Shown one piece after another: positions 12,801 through 24,255 of a stretch of DNA of 64,000 nucleotides. Position numbers and translations under genes: made by a program. Numbering within the stretch: position 1 is the first letter of the stretch; every line of letters begins with the position of its first letter. Origin of the DNA: Microvelia longipes (Eukaryota > Arthropoda > Insecta > Hemiptera > Veliidae); NCBI GenBank assembly GCA_018340805.1, contig JACMZG010001908.1, positions 34,551,294-34,615,293 of the forward strand, read 5' to 3'. The notes under the pieces are model-generated. The model had not been told where the DNA came from. It did not search any database and saw nothing but the letters and a program-made list of their open reading frames with translations.

Positions 12801-15800
12801 AATACTATACTATACATTATTATTCTAAAATATCAATATCTTCTTTATAATTTATATTTCTTTAAACTATAATATTAATGTCTTCGATTCATTTTTATCA
12901 TCTGGAAGACTTGTAATTTAGCTTTTTTTAACTGATAAAGGATGCATTGAGACAAAGACACCAGTTTAAATAAACTTCGTGGATTCATAAGTACTGCAGT
13001 TAGATGTCAATATCATTTACTTAAATTGTGTTCAAACTCTGCTTACAAGAGGTCTAAACTTCTTGACTGAATCAACAACTCAACTTCGAAGCGATGCCCA
13101 CCTCAAGAAAATAGTTTCAATGAAAAGTTTCATCGGGGCATCAGTCGTAACCTAACATTCCATTTTCAACTTTATAAAAAATCTCTTATTGTTAAAACTG
13201 TATACTTAAAATTACATACTAACGTATCCACACATAACTGTATTGTGGGTTTAGCGTGTCATCATATATTAAGGCGTATTCAACACTTGACCTAATTAAA
13301 AAGCCGGATTAAACCAAAAAATCTACTACGGAATACTTTGGAACTTTTCCTTATCACATCAGATTCGCTACGCTCATACTCCCTAATTCAGGCTCGCTTC
13401 GCTCGTCCTCAGAATATACAAGTCGTTGTATTTATACTGCAACACGTCTTGGGACTCTCTTCGCTTGTCCATAAATAGTAAATTCGTCCGTTTCATTCCG
13501 ACCGGTCAACCATCTAGGAACTGACCACGCTCAATGCAGCTTAACTTTTATGATCCAACAAAAATCATGAATATACTTGTGGTACGAAATTTAGTGTACT
13601 AATTAATTACATAAAGGTAATACTTTTGTACCAAATTTCAACTCAATTGGATTATTTTCCAATTTTTTAAAAAACTTACACAAGTCATCTGATAAAATTT
13701 GAACTAATGCGGATAATGATATGGAATTTGGCAAATATTGTCAAATACGTCATTTTTCATTCATTTTGCAACGTTTAAAAACATATTTTAAAAATGTTTA
13801 TTTATGAGTAATTATTGTGGGTTAATGACGTTATAAAAATATTTTAGCACAACTACACCTAAGATTGATTTTCGTACTAAGTTTCAACTCTCTAGCATGA
13901 ATTCACTGGGTGCTACGATAATAACACAACCACATCGACAGACAACTTTACGAAAACTACTCAGGAGGTCTTAAAAACCGGATCGGATAATTCCGGTGAC
14001 ATCCTGATTTCTGTTTTTTTTTGCCAACACAATACTATTCTTATATACCTACGGTATACATGAAGAAAAGTAAAAATTATGAATATAGATAAAGAATTAT
14101 TAATAATCATTTTATGATATGGTTACTGTTTAATGAATAGTTCTATAATATTATTTTTTTTATAATTTTCATTGTAATTTTTTGAACGTCAGGCGATCAG
14201 ATTACTATTTTAATAGTACCACATTTTTTATTTTAGAGGTTTAAAATGGTTGTTATTTAACAATTATTTTAACTGTTTATTTTATGAAAGTATGTATGAT
14301 TGTTTAGAATGTATTTATACATATAAACTTATCTGTTGCAGTACTACTTAATATAACGACAGTAATTTCATCCCTAATAATTTGAAAATATAATTATTCA
14401 GGTGCTTAAATTGTAGCTCCTAAGAGAATAATTAAATTAATTTATCCAATATAAAATATATCTCACTAATATATATCATACTAAGATTACTATATTGAGG
14501 AAAGGGAATGGGATTTGATTATGTTCAAGAACCTTATTCCATTTCTAACATCAAAACAAAAGTATTCAAATACATACCTAATGAAAAAAGTAAAACTTAA
14601 AAACTTATACTTTCAGCATACTAAAGCTAAACATGCATAACTGTATTGTAGGTTTGCGTGACTTTAATATATTAAGGCGCATTCAACAATAATAAGAGTA
14701 ATACTACTCTTTGTTTATTATTTAAACAAGCGCCGGCTTTTGCCAGATTAGTGTAAATGCGAGCATAAATAAAGAAAAATTAAGAGTACTTTTTATAACA
14801 GAATAAGAGTGATGTTTAAATGATCAGTGATTTTAATACGAGTAAACAATACAAGTCTGAATGTAATTGCAATGGATGTAATGAACTCTACAGCTATAAT
14901 ATGAACAGTTATTTTAACAGATCATTATTTGTTCATACTTTATACAACAGTTCGTCTTGATTTAATATTTTCAAGAAAATTCGTACAAATACTTTAGTTA
15001 AAGTAATTTGTAATCGATAATCTTTTTAAATACTGTACAAACATTGGATAGTTGAACCAAAAAAGTTATTTTGTTAACTCGATTCAGTACCAGATACAAA
15101 TTCACACAATTTTCTAAAGTCTCTTTTTTTCGGAAACTTGTTGAAAATTTGTTTGTTACCCTAACAGAGAATAGAACAAAATTCGGATACCTGCAAATAC
15201 CAACTCCTACTTCTATTTGTTGAATAATTAAAAATTAATTAAGGCGGCTTGTAAGCCCAATATCAAAAGGGTAGATTTTTCGAAATTAGTAGCGACAAAT
15301 AACACAATACGGGAAAGACCTAAATGGGTAAAAGGGAAAAAGTAAAAACTAGGAAATAAATGACCACACAGATGCCAACCTAAAAGCTGACACTAAGATC
15401 TTTCCTCGTAATTGTGATGTATTCAAGAGTTAATTTTTGATGCAATCCTTTACTAGACTTAATAAATATAGTAAATTCTAAAGTTAGTAATAGGAAATCT
15501 TCTCTTAACAGAACTATATTAATTTTTTTCAGTATTCAACGATGCCAGGTTTACATGCGGAGTTGGCTACACAGTTAGAAAATGTTTGACTGACTTTGCT
15601 AACAAGGTAAGCTATTTAATACAGAATTAAATATTAACTCCTGGTTAGGTAATTTAAGTTAAAGTTAAATATTTAAGTTAATGTGATTAATTTTTGCTAT
15701 TTCCTAATAAGAAAACAACCCATTATAATTTTTTTTTCAAATTAAATCCGCTAAAGGGTGGAAATAACAAAATTTGAGGATTGTTTTTAATTGCCAACAG

Positions 15801-17732
15801 GGTATTAATTAGAGTATTGAATTAGACTTTTAATGAGGAAATAAGTTTTGAAAAATGTATAATTGAATTTGGGAACGGGGTACCTCGTACATTTTCTGCA
15901 CCACATCAGATTCGCTACGCTCCATCTCACTACTACAGACTCGTTTCGCTCGTCCTCATAACGTATAAATCACCAGATAAATACTACAACACGTCTTCAG
16001 ACTCGCTTCGCTTGTCCTCAAACAGAGAATACATTCGTTTCATTCCAAGCGATCACTCATAAAAGCACTGATTTCGCACGAGTCTACTTAACTTCAATCC
16101 AACAAAAGCCGTAGATATACTTTCCATATTGAACTGAAACTTAGTATACTTATTTTTTGCGTAAAGAAGTACACATGTACTTCATTTTAACTTAATTGGA
16201 TGATTTTTTGATTTTAAAGATTTTTTAAAATTAAACTATACAAGTTATTCTATAAAAATTAAATTAATGCTTATCAGATTAGCTTAAAAATGCATTAGTT
16301 CACTTTTTTATTTTATAGACTAACTTGTATAGTTTAATTTTTAAAAATCTTTAAAATCGAAAAATCATCCAATTAAGTTGAAATTTAGTACAAATATACT
16401 TCTGATTATGATGACTTCAGATTAGCTTATGACTGCTTCAAGACTTCATGAATGCTAAATTCCTAACAGACCAAAACAACTACCGTGTTTAAAATTTTTC
16501 GAAATTTTACCGAATTTTAATGAGAGTTAATGACGTTGTAAAAAAAATCTAGATAGTAAAACTAGACCTTGTTGGTACAAAAGTAAAAAGCCACAATTTA
16601 ACCTTGTAATTTTTCTACCATGTTTTAACTCTCTAGCATACATACATTATGAGCTACGATGATAAAGAAAACTATTCAGGAGGTATTTAAAGAACCTGAA
16701 ACGAATGATTCAGGTGAAATCTCGATTTCGGATTTTTATTGCTACAAAATAAAATAAAAATGGTCTTATGCTGAAAGCATAAAACATAGATTTAAAATAT
16801 AAAATTCAATTGAATAAAAGATTCAATCCTACACTGAGAAAAAATTCCGTGTAGGAGCAATAGGAAAAACATTGGTCGCAAACAGAAAATTCAGTAGATC
16901 TAAGGACAACTAGAATATAGCTAATCCAACAGAACAGATTTAGTTAAAGGCATTTTGCGAATTCAACTAAATATTTTAGTTAAAGGAGTTTGTTGGTATC
17001 AGCTAAAGGTTTCAGTTAAGTACTTTCAGTTGAGTCAAATAAACATTTATTGGACATAGCTAAAGGATCAAGTTACTTTAACTAAACATTTGTTAAGGTT
17101 GTTTAGTAGAAGGAACTAAAACATAGTAACGCCAACTGAACGAATTTAGTAGGTCGAACTAGTGTGTTGTAAGGGGCAGTGTAAGCCGTACAGTTGGAAA
17201 TACTGAGTGGTGCTTAGGTACAACTAAACCTTTTAGTTAGGTGCAAAGAATTTTTGAGTCAAACCCAAGTAACTTCTTGTTGACTCTACTAGAACTTCTA
17301 GTTGGCGCATCCCATATTCTCTTGCATCTACATAACAATTCTGCTGCCAACAACTATATATTCTGTTGCCAGCAACTATTCTAGTATACTAGTAGCCTCT
17401 ACTAGTAGCCTCTACTAGTAGCCTTTTCTAGTAGCCTCTACTAATTTCTAGCCTCTTCTATAATTTCTAGTAGCCTCTACCATAATTTCTAGTAGCCTCT
17501 TCTATAATTTCTAGTCGTCTCTACAGTACAACCAGTAGAACCAACTCTATTTTCTAGTTGCCTCTACTGTACAACCAGTAGAGCCAACTCTATTTTCTAG
17601 TTGCCTCTACTGTACGTACAGTAGAGCCAACTGTATTTTCTAGTTGCCTCTACTGTACGTACAGTAGAGCCAACTGTATTTTCTAGTTGTCTCTACTGTA
17701 TGTACAGTAGGATCTACAACTCTGTTTCAGTA

Positions 17733-17829
<97 letters not shown>

Positions 17830-19765
17830 ATATAAAGTAAGTAATATGGTGTGGGTATTTAATAGAATAAGAAAATTTGAAAAATTTGGATAACTAATTT
17901 TTATTTTATACTAAAATATAACAATACAATTCAAACAATCCATGTCAAAACAATATGATTATCTACAATCATAAATAATTGTAGATAATCCTTTTTTATC
18001 ATAGCTAATATTACAATAAAAATAGAAAAAAAATTTCATGTGCAATTTTAGATAATCCTTTTGTTACAATCATAATTAATATCAAATAAAAATACGAAAT
18101 CTTTTTTATTATTTAAATATTCAAATTTTTAAAATGTTATGAAGTTATTAAATAAGAAATAAGAAAAAATGAAGTAAGACATATATACATACAATCANNN
18201 NNNNNNNNNNNNNNNNNNNNNNNNNNNNNNNNNNNNNNNNNNNNNNNNNNNNNNNNNNNNNNNNNNNNNNNNNNNNNNNNNNNNNNNNNNNNNNNNNNNN
18301 NNNNNNNNNNNNNNNNNNNNNNNNNNNNNNNNNNNNNNNNNNNNNNNNNNNNNNNNNNNNNNNNNNNNNNNNNNNNNNNNNNNNNNNNNNNNNNNNNNNN
18401 NNNNNNNNNNNNNNNNNNNNNNNNNNNNNNNNNNNNNNNNNNNNNNNNNNNNNNNNNNNNNNNNNNNNNNNNNNNNNNNNNNNNNNNNNNNNNNNNNNNN
18501 NNNNNNNNNNNNNNNNNNNNNNNNNNNNNNNNNNNNNNNNNNNNNNNNNNNNNNNNNNNNNNNNNNNNNNNNNNNNNNNNNNNNNNNNNNNNNNNNNNNN
18601 NNNNNNNNNNNNNNNNNNNNNNNNNNNNNNNNNNNNNNNNNNNNNNNNNNNNNNNNNNNNNNNNNNNNNNNNNNNNNNNNNNNNNNNNNNNNNNNNNNNN
18701 NNNNNNNNNNNNNNNNNNNNNNNNNNNNNNNNNNNNNNNNNNNNNNNNNNNNNNNNNNNNNNNNNNNNNNNNNNNNNNNNNNNNNNNNNNNNNNNNNNNN
18801 NNNNNNNNNNNNNNNNNNNNNNNNNNNNNNNNNNNNNNNNNNNNNNNNNNNNNNNNNNNNNNNNNNNNNNNNNNNNNNNNNNNNNNNNNNNNNNNNNNNN
18901 NNNNNNNNNNNNNNNNNNNNNNNNNNNNNNNNNNNNNNNNNNNNNNNNNNNNNNNNNNNNNNNNNNNNNNNNNNNNNNNNNNNNNNNNNNNNNNNNNNNN
19001 NNNNNNNNNNNNNNNNNNNNNNNNNNNNNNNNNNNNNNNNNNNNNNNNNNNNNNNNNNNNNNNNNNNNNNNAATTCTAGATGGCCGCAATAAAATTCTGT
19101 TTCACACCAACAAATATGCCCTTAACTATAATTTAGTTGTGCAGAAAAAGTCATTTTTCTCTCAGTGTACGCATTATATTTTTAAGCGAATTTCTTTCGG
19201 AAAAAATCTGCAGGAGTCGAACCTCAAACCACAACACAAATCCTTTAATAAATATAATATATTTATTTTGTCTGTATATTTTTGAAAAATACAGATAAAA
19301 TGAGTTACGAGCAGTACTTGACAATTAAATTAAGCAATTAAGTAAATTAAGCAAGAAATGGGTTGTTCAGCACGGAAACACGCATTCTGAATAAAATTTC
19401 CCCGACAGCGGACCACCACACCGGAATTATTTATTTAGTAGCTGTAAACTTATATTATGTAAAAAACCTATAAAAATTATCATTCCAACCAGGATTGTTG
19501 CTAAGCACGGAAACACGCATCAAAAGGAAATTCGCCCGACATGCGGACCACCCCGCCAGAATTTTTTCGTATAAGAGGCCTCTGAAACATGAATTTTTTG
19601 TGTCAATCCCGGGTCCATCTCCCACCATATCGAACACCCCATTAGCGAATTTATGTTTAAAGAAAATCATTTAAAAGTTTTAAAATAATTTAATTTTAAT
19701 ATTATAACAATATAACATGGAGTAATATTTGTATAATGTTTCAGAGGAACTTCGTTACATTATGA
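6434..19765 (+). CDS. OBP-A: six-cysteine odorant-binding protein with proline-rich N-terminal extension (exon 1 not found)
   Basis: Predicted secreted PBP/GOBP-family protein, a small helical carrier of hydrophobic ligands in sensillar lymph or other secretions. Coding exons seen: 6434-6815, 8072-8124, 8774-8809, 9529-9643, 15533-15606, 19745-19765, all with GT-AG borders and an open frame of about 226 residues. The conserved cysteines are spaced C-X26-C-X3-C-X41-C-X11-C-X8-C, with CFLEC for C2-C3. This spacing, the intron phases, and the lengths of exons 3-6 are identical to OBP-B downstream. Exon 2 is unusual: before C1 it encodes a Tyr/Pro/Gln-rich stretch and a duplicated PTEPET-DEFPLTPT motif. 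The signal-peptide exon should lie upstream but I could not find it in 1-6400, so intron 1 may begin outside the window. Intron 5 (5.9 kb) and intron 6 (4.1 kb, with an N gap) are full of repeats. The family call is firm; the ligand is unknown and expression is not shown. Confidence 0.87.
7643..7818. mobile_element. MITE with about 46-bp terminal inverted repeats (OBP-A intron 2)
   Basis: 176 bp. TATAATACGACACATGGC ... at the left pairs with GCCATATGTCGTATTATA at the right, with a shared CAGTTGACAGCG inside. The target duplication is unclear (TA or AAC). A diverged relative is at 56908-57060. The surrounding DNA (7480-7990) is itself repeated at 47700-48490. Confidence 0.72.
8072..8124 (+). 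CDS. OBP-A exon 3
   Basis: 53 bp, entering in phase 1 and leaving in phase 0. With the split codon it encodes 18 residues, DSVTILGSEEEVTDETQL, the C1-C2 spacer. The acceptor is tttcag at 8066-8071. The donor gttcgt is weak but gives the same exon length as OBP-B exon 3. Confidence 0.85.
8774..8809 (+). CDS. OBP-A exon 4 (C2-C3)
   Basis: 36 bp, phase 0 at both ends, encoding CFLECYYRAIGI. The acceptor is tttttcag and the donor gtaagt. It aligns without gaps to OBP-B exon 4 (CFLECMYTGAGL). Confidence 0.92.
9312..9358. repeat. Perfect hairpin, 19-bp stem (OBP-A intron 4)
   Basis: AATTTTAGGTGTATGAAAC and its exact complement enclose a short loop. No U-tract or other sign of function; one of many short perfect palindromes in the window. 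Confidence 0.75.
9529..9643 (+). CDS. OBP-A exon 5 (C4)
   Basis: 115 bp, entering in phase 0 and leaving in phase 1. It encodes VSGNKF...LETCQKS with C4 at residue 35 of 38, the same place as in OBP-B exon 5. Donor gtaag. Confidence 0.92.
10310..10910. repeat. Three diverged tandem copies of a roughly 270-bp repeat
   Basis: A phrase like AAAATCTAATCAGTTC followed by a TTTGTGCCAAGT-like phrase occurs near 10330, 10550 and 10830. Ordinary decayed element; no coding. Two short hairpins follow at 10956-11000. Confidence 0.5.
11422..12126. mobile_element. Foldback element, copy 1 (OBP-A intron 5)
   Basis: Long inverted arms of more than 300 bp: ATTAGTCCAAGAGCCAGG ... on the left is mirrored by ... 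CGGCTCTTGTGCTATAAG on the right, and GGTTCCCTGTAGGTCGT mirrors ACGACCCACAGGGAACC. No coding capacity is seen, so it is a non-autonomous foldback/long-TIR DNA element. Confidence 0.75.
12500..13290. repeat. Diverged local duplications in OBP-A intron 5
   Basis: TAGACGTCAATGTTATTCAC (about 12564) recurs diverged at about 13002. ACATAACTGTATTGTGGG at about 13229 recurs near 14635 with the following ATATATTAAGGCG. No gene seen. Confidence 0.45.
13345..14078 (-). repeat. 5S-containing composite repeat, copy B (OBP-A intron 5)
   Basis: Complete order on the - strand: head at 14070-13970, then the GAGAGTTGAAACTTAG segment, the 5S-like segment at 13504-13566 (TTAAGCTGCATTGAGCGTGG, TCAGTTCCTAGATGG), then tail units with GAGGACGAGCGAAGCGAG at 13500-13370. 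Confidence 0.8.
15533..15606 (+). CDS. OBP-A exon 6 (C5-C6)
   Basis: 74 bp, encoding VFNDARFTCGVGYTVRKC followed by LTDFANK. C5-X8-C6 is the OBP signature. A long pyrimidine tract precedes the acceptor, and the donor is gtaagc. Same length as OBP-B exon 6. Confidence 0.92.
15868..16745 (-). repeat. 5S-containing composite repeat, copy C (OBP-A intron 6)
   Basis: The tail is at 15868-16040 (tcgctacgctccatctcac, tcgtttcgctcgtcctc), the 5S-like segment at 16049-16114, and the head at 16680-16745. Copy C also contains an internal inverted duplication of about 90 bp (16186-16270 against 16300-16383) not present in the other copies. Starts about 260 bp after OBP-A exon 6. Confidence 0.78.
17395..17725. 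repeat. 43-bp tandem array with a palindromic core
   Basis: TTTTCTAGTTGCCTCTACTG recurs every 43 bp (17551, 17594, 17637). Later units carry the perfect palindrome CTACTGTACGTACAGTAG. The 5' part is degenerate CTAGTAGCCTCTA units. Confidence 0.75.
17733..17834. repeat. (AT)n microsatellite
   Basis: About 100 bp of TA dinucleotides in OBP-A intron 6, close to the assembly gap. Confidence 0.95.
18198..19071. other. Assembly gap (874 N)
   Basis: Unsequenced bases inside OBP-A intron 6, next to an (AT)n tract and a tandem array. The true length is unknown. Confidence 0.98.
19200..19680. repeat. Tandem duplication in OBP-A intron 6
   Basis: AGCACGGAAACACGCAT with a following CCCGACA...GCGGACCACC occurs at about 19367 and again at 19504. 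Locally richer in GC. No gene identified. Confidence 0.45.
19745..19765 (+). CDS. OBP-A exon 7 (C-terminus, stop)
   Basis: After the acceptor gtttcag the frame reads RNFVTL and a stop, comparable to IQFFSQH-stop in OBP-B. A polyadenylation signal AATAAA lies at 19889-19894. The exon is short, so this call rests on phase, position and the poly(A) signal. Confidence 0.7.
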   Translation, partial: RNFVTL

Positions 19766-19915
19766 AAACAAAGTCTACCAGTTACGCCCAGTTCATCAAC
19801 TTAGAATTCCTGAAGAAGAAAATAACCAGGGAAAAAGTTTTTGAGAATACTCTATCCTAATGAACGTGATATTGAATTGTAAATTATGAATAAATTAAAA
19901 ACAATTATAATAATT
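19766..19915 (+). other. OBP-A 3' UTR with AATAAA
   Basis: Less AT-rich than its surroundings. An AATAAA hexamer lies at 19889-19894, with cleavage expected about 15-20 bases later. The sequence around 19850-19960 recurs in diverged form at about 20100-20200 (both contain attgacgtca), a local duplication. Confidence 0.5.
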
Positions 19916-20221
19916 TCCAGCCATATATTTTATTCATGCACTTTCATTGACGTCATACACAGTAAAAAATATTTAATTACAATTAAATAATTTGTAGCCT
20001 CTATAATAATATAGTTCCTATTCCTTAATATTATAGACTAGTAAGGAGGAGTTTATATGTTCCCAACTTATTTATATATAAGTATTGAATACATTACCAA
20101 AGTGAACATATTTAATTTTAATTGATGGATTAATAAACAAAAAATTTACAACCATATAATTTATTCATGTACCTCTATTGACGTCAAACACAACATTATT
20201 ATCATTATCAACATATTATCA

Positions 20222-20223
20222 TT

Positions 20224-20295
<72 letters not shown>

Positions 20296-20335
20296 TAATA
20301 TATATAATATAATAATATATAGATAATATATTAAT
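20222..20335. repeat. (AT)n microsatellite
   Basis: TA run with ATATAATATA variants towards the 3' side. Confidence 0.95.
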
Positions 20336-21078
20336 ATGATATTGTGTATACATCTGCGATTTTGGTTAGGTAGTTTACTTGTAAAATGATGGAAGGCAGC
20401 ATCGATAAAAGGCCCCTAGCTTTCGTTTCGCTCTCGTTAGCCTGCTGTCTCAGACAGACAGGACAAAAATGTCCCTCATAGAACTATTTTTATTACACAT
20501 TATTTTAAAATAAATTAAGGTGCCTGGAATTTTACAACAGACTATGTTTTCGATAGTGCTGAACCGAATCTATGTAAGAAAAAAATATTTCAAACGAGTT
20601 AGAAGTTAGATTAGATTAGTTGCATTTAGTAAATAAAATTCAGAATACTTTATGAACTTTTTTACATGTCCTAATTAACATATTGATGACCTTATTGATT
20701 TGATAAAACTTATTGATTAAAAAGTATGCAATGTTCAGGTTAACAAATAAGTTTTCTAAATGCTTTACTGAATGCTATTTAAAGAACATTATATGGCTCA
20801 CTCCGTGAGCCTGTGAGGCGAGGCGATGAAAATTCACAAGATACATGACAGAATGCCATGAAATTAAAAAAACAATACAACAACAAATAATACAAAACAA
20901 CAACAGTACAGGGAGCCAAGCTTTTATCAACGTCTAGAGCTTTCCTTTCATTTATTAGCTTCTGTTTCTATATTCTGTGTGTGTATGTATGCATGTTATA
21001 ACATATTTAGCCCAACAAACTTTAGAACTTTAGAATTAAACTTAGAACTTAAATTTAAACTTTAGAATTAAGAACAAT

Positions 21079-21249
21079 TAATATATTGTTAACCACAATA
21101 GTATAAAAATATTATAACTGACCGGTTTCGTCTTTGCGTTATCATCAGAGCTGTTTACAAACTAAGTATTTAGGGTAGCAAGTAGGAGGAGGGTATAAAA
21201 AAATAGTATAAAATTTTTTTTATACAATTGTGGTTGACAATATATTTAG
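21079..21249 (-). repeat. Inverted-repeat unit with degenerate hammerhead-like motif 2
   Basis: Arms aatatattgttaaccacaat and its partner at 21225-21247 enclose, on the - strand, CTGATGA ... GAAACCGGTC at 21116-21153. Stem III ACCGGT is self-complementary and the cleavage triplet would be GUC, but stem II does not pair well, so this copy is probably inactive. Confidence 0.45.
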
Positions 21250-21339
21250 GAACGCAGCAGCGTTCCGCCCCGACAAGTCAAGAAAAAAGTAAAAATACCC
21301 CTCTCAGTCAGTAAAAAAGTAAAAAATCTACCTGCGCTT

Positions 21340-21790
21340 TTTGTTGACGCACCTACAGCCTAAATTACTAAACGGATTTTAATGTGTGAGGACTTTTTAG
21401 ATTCCTCTTATGCTTGTGTGGATTCCTACCTCATAAAATCTCATATTCGACATTCTTACGCTAAATGCAGAGCGACAAACTAAGCTAGCGAACGATAGTT
21501 TTATATGTTTACACACCTATAGCCTAAACTACTGAGCAGATTTTGATGTGTGAGGACTTTTTAGATTTGTCTTATGCTCGTGTGCATTCCTACCTCATAA
21601 AATCTCAAATTCGACAATCCTACGCTGAACGCGGAGCGAAAAACTAACCTGCAGCCTAAACTACTGAACACATTTTGATATGTGGTAACTTTTTGAATTT
21701 GTCTTATGACTATGTGTAGTCCTACCTGATAAAATCTCAAATTCGACATTTCTGTACTAAACACGGAGCTAGAAACTATGCTAGCGAACG
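21340..21790. repeat. Three tandem copies of a roughly 150-bp unit
   Basis: Each unit has CCTACAGCCTAAACTACTGA (with variants), then TTTTGATGTGTGAGGAC and a CTACCTCATAAAATCTCA phrase. An apparent ORF on the - strand here is only this repeat read through. Confidence 0.65.
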
Positions 21791-22245
21791 CTACTTTTAT
21801 AAAAATTGACCCGTCTGCATTCTTTACTAATGAATATTGTTTGAGAATAAACAATAACCTATTTTTAACAATGATTAAGTGTTTATAAAACATTCAAAAA
21901 GTAATCCTACCCTTCATTCTCAAAAATAAAAGAAAACCTATTTTGGCCCTATTTTAAGTAAATAAAAATGGGGCCAACATTTAAAGGAAGTCATTATTTA
22001 TGCACATAACGTGTGAAAAAAGACTAAAACTGCACAAAAGGAATAATGTAATATAAAAACAGGGTCGTCCTCCAAAACCCTCAGACAGTGCAGCCATGAC
22101 GGTCCTGTCCTCGCACCTTATAGCCTTCAAAATTATAAGAGCGTATAATATTGCTGATGAAGCTAGCGTGTTTACTAGAAAAGTGTATTTTTTCAGCTAA
22201 GATTTAATTTTACTTATTTCCCCACCTGGTAAAAGAAAAAGTATT

Positions 22246-22445
22246 GTGTTCACGCTAAAAATCCGAAACTAAGGTTTCATCGTAATGATCCCTTTCAGGC
22301 TTTTTTACGTCGTTCTGAATGAGTATTTTCGCTATGCTGATTGTGCTGTGTGTGTGCACACAATCATTGAGTGTGTATGCATGTCTATGTCACGAATAAC
22401 TTCCGCTGTGTTTATGCTAGAGTTAAAACTAGGTTTAAAAATCGG
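22246..22445 (+). repeat. 5S-composite repeat, head fragment
   Basis: Head of the family on the + strand (AAAATCCGAAACTAAGG, the tgtgtgtg segment, TTTATGCTAGAGTTAAAAC), cut off before the 5S part. It faces the next copy in opposite orientation, which may reflect a rearrangement. Confidence 0.65.
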
Positions 22446-22489
22446 GTACGGGACCTTTTTATTCTTTCACCTCCAAACTTTTCCCTATC

Positions 22490-23935
22490 TCATCGAATTC
22501 GCTACGCTTCTCGTCCCTACTTCGGACCTTCGGACTCACTTAGCTCGTCCTTAGAATAAACAAGTCGTTAAATTTATACTGCAAGACGTCTTCGAACTCG
22601 CTTTGCTTGACCTCAGAAAGTAAATATATCTGTTCCATTCCCAGCGTGCACCCATCCAGGCCCCCATCAATGGCATTGTTATCATATGGCACCCCACAAG
22701 CCATATGATAAAAATTGAACTAATGCTGGTAATGAGATGAAACTTAGCACATTTGTTAGCCTTATTAATGGCTACATGCGTACTAAATCTCAAATTCGAT
22801 AGCAACAATTTTTCTTGTTTTATGATTTTTCGAAATTTTTGCTGCCATTATTCAACTACAAAAACTGATTTTTGTACTAAGTTTAAACTCTCTAGCATAA
22901 ATATACTAAGAGTAACGATGATAACACACACACACGGACAGATAATTTTAAGAAAACCAACTAATGAGGCCTTAATAACACCTGAAACGGTGTTATTAAG
23001 GCCTCAGGTGACATTCAGGTGTCATCTCGGTTTCAATTTTTTTTACGCTTAAATCCGTAGGGTAATTTTAGCGTTTTCCCCTCACTCAAATCTCAACTAA
23101 TTAACCTCTGAGTTTGTACACATCCAATCATCTAGGAAGCACACCCTCCGTACAAGGTGGCACATATGACTAGTTCACAGTGTGTATAGTTCATCTAGCC
23201 CAACCAGACTCTATCCAAACCCACTGATCTGGCTAGTGTCTACGACTAGTTCACTGTGTGCTTGTTTCATCTAGTCTTACTAGCTCCTCTGATCACATTA
23301 GTCTCACTTGGCCTCGTCCTTCCAGTCTCACCAATCTCATCGGTTTCTCTAGCATCGCCAGATTCTAGCTAGGCTCACCGCTCTGGCCAGTCCAGTGCCA
23401 CCCGACAAAGAACTCTAGCACCCAGATGTCAGCGTGCAAAAACTCATTCTTTAGCCCTGACCTGAACGTCAAAGCTCCGCAGTGCTATCAGGAGACGTCT
23501 GTCTTCAAAAACCGAGCACTTCGTTCCTAGTCACTTACGTTAATCGTATCGCCGCCATCACTTTCACTGACTAAGTTTTCGGACATAGAAAGACTCAGTA
23601 TATCTTTCCGACCTTCATCTCCCCCAGCCCGCAGAACATTAACTTTTCGTGAGCTGGAGACAACGGAAACGTTGATCCAGACTTGTCTCTGATGATAGTA
23701 GATCCAACCCCGCATTTGCGTATTAGTAGCCAAGGAAACCACGTAAAACCCTGGCTGGGTTGGTCAGCCAATATGAGGATAACCTCATATTGAGGTCCTC
23801 CCCGGCTGGATTTGAACCCTCGACCTCCAGGTCGAAAGGCGAGCGCTTTACCACTGAGCTACTGGACTCGGTAATTTTCTTTTTAAACACAATAATTTTT
23901 CTTCATACCTACGATTTAAAAGAGTAAAAGTAAAA
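22490..23935 (-). repeat. 5S-composite repeat, copy D, interrupted by a SINE
   Basis: The tail is at 22490-22625, a truncated 5S segment (CAGCGTGCACCCATCCAGG) at 22641-22670, and the body and head run to 23060. The 800-bp SINE follows, and the head resumes at 23870-23935 (aatttttcttcatacctacg). Confidence 0.72.
23070..23869 (-). mobile_element. Long tRNA-headed SINE (about 800 bp) with 9-bp target duplication
   Basis: On the - strand it begins GAGTCCAGTAGCTCAGTGGT, with a Pol III A box (TAGCTCAGTGGTAAAGCG) and B box (GGTTCAAATCC) spaced as in a tRNA, but the acceptor and T stems do not pair, so it is not a working tRNA gene. A GC-rich body follows, quite unlike the surrounding DNA. The 9-bp direct repeat ggtaatttt flanks it (23061-23069 and 23870-23878), and the repeat it interrupted resumes on both sides. 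800 bp is long for a SINE; a composite with another element is possible. Confidence 0.72.
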
Positions 23936-24255
23936 ATTCATTTACTTCAAGATCTTTAAAATGATGTGACATAACATAGTAAAAACCACGTAACTTTGAC
24001 TTACTGCCCTATACTTAAAAAACTTCTTCTTAGTCTTTGACAAACATATTGTTCCTTGTAAACAAAACAAAAATGAGTGTAATTATATGGGTTAAAATTA
24101 TTATTTTAAATTTTATTCATGATTTTACTACCAATACAATGAAGAGCACAAGTAATCTTACTGCTTTAGAATTTGTTATCAGGGTGTCCATTAATAGCGA
24201 CAAAGGAATAACGTATGAGTATATACAGTGTCAATTAAATACGAAATCAGAATAA

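Larger units (their letters stand above)
16830..19168. mobile_element. Possible DNA transposon with CACTGAGA ends (OBP-A intron 6, contains assembly gap)
   Basis: Left end CACTGAGAAAAAATT at about 16833 and right end TTTTTCTCTCAGTG at about 19163 are inverted, with TA outside each. The interior has many AACTAAA/CAACTA motifs, a 43-bp tandem array, an (AT)n tract and the N gap. No transposase is visible in the sequenced part. The pairing of these ends is inferred. Confidence 0.45.

Noticed and set aside
13504..13566. A 5S rRNA gene
   Set aside because: Only the middle of 5S is present, with many changes and no 5' or 3' ends; the same is true of the other copies.
18148..19089. 313-codon open frame on the - strand
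   Set aside because: It is open only because it runs through the N gap.
22551..23052. Overlapping 60-100 codon frames on both strands
   Set aside because: All lie within a dispersed repeat copy and its tail units; no family resemblance.
23795..23869. A - strand tRNA gene
   Set aside because: A and B boxes are good, but acceptor and T stems do not pair and the unit continues into an 800-bp body with a target duplication, so it is a SINE head.
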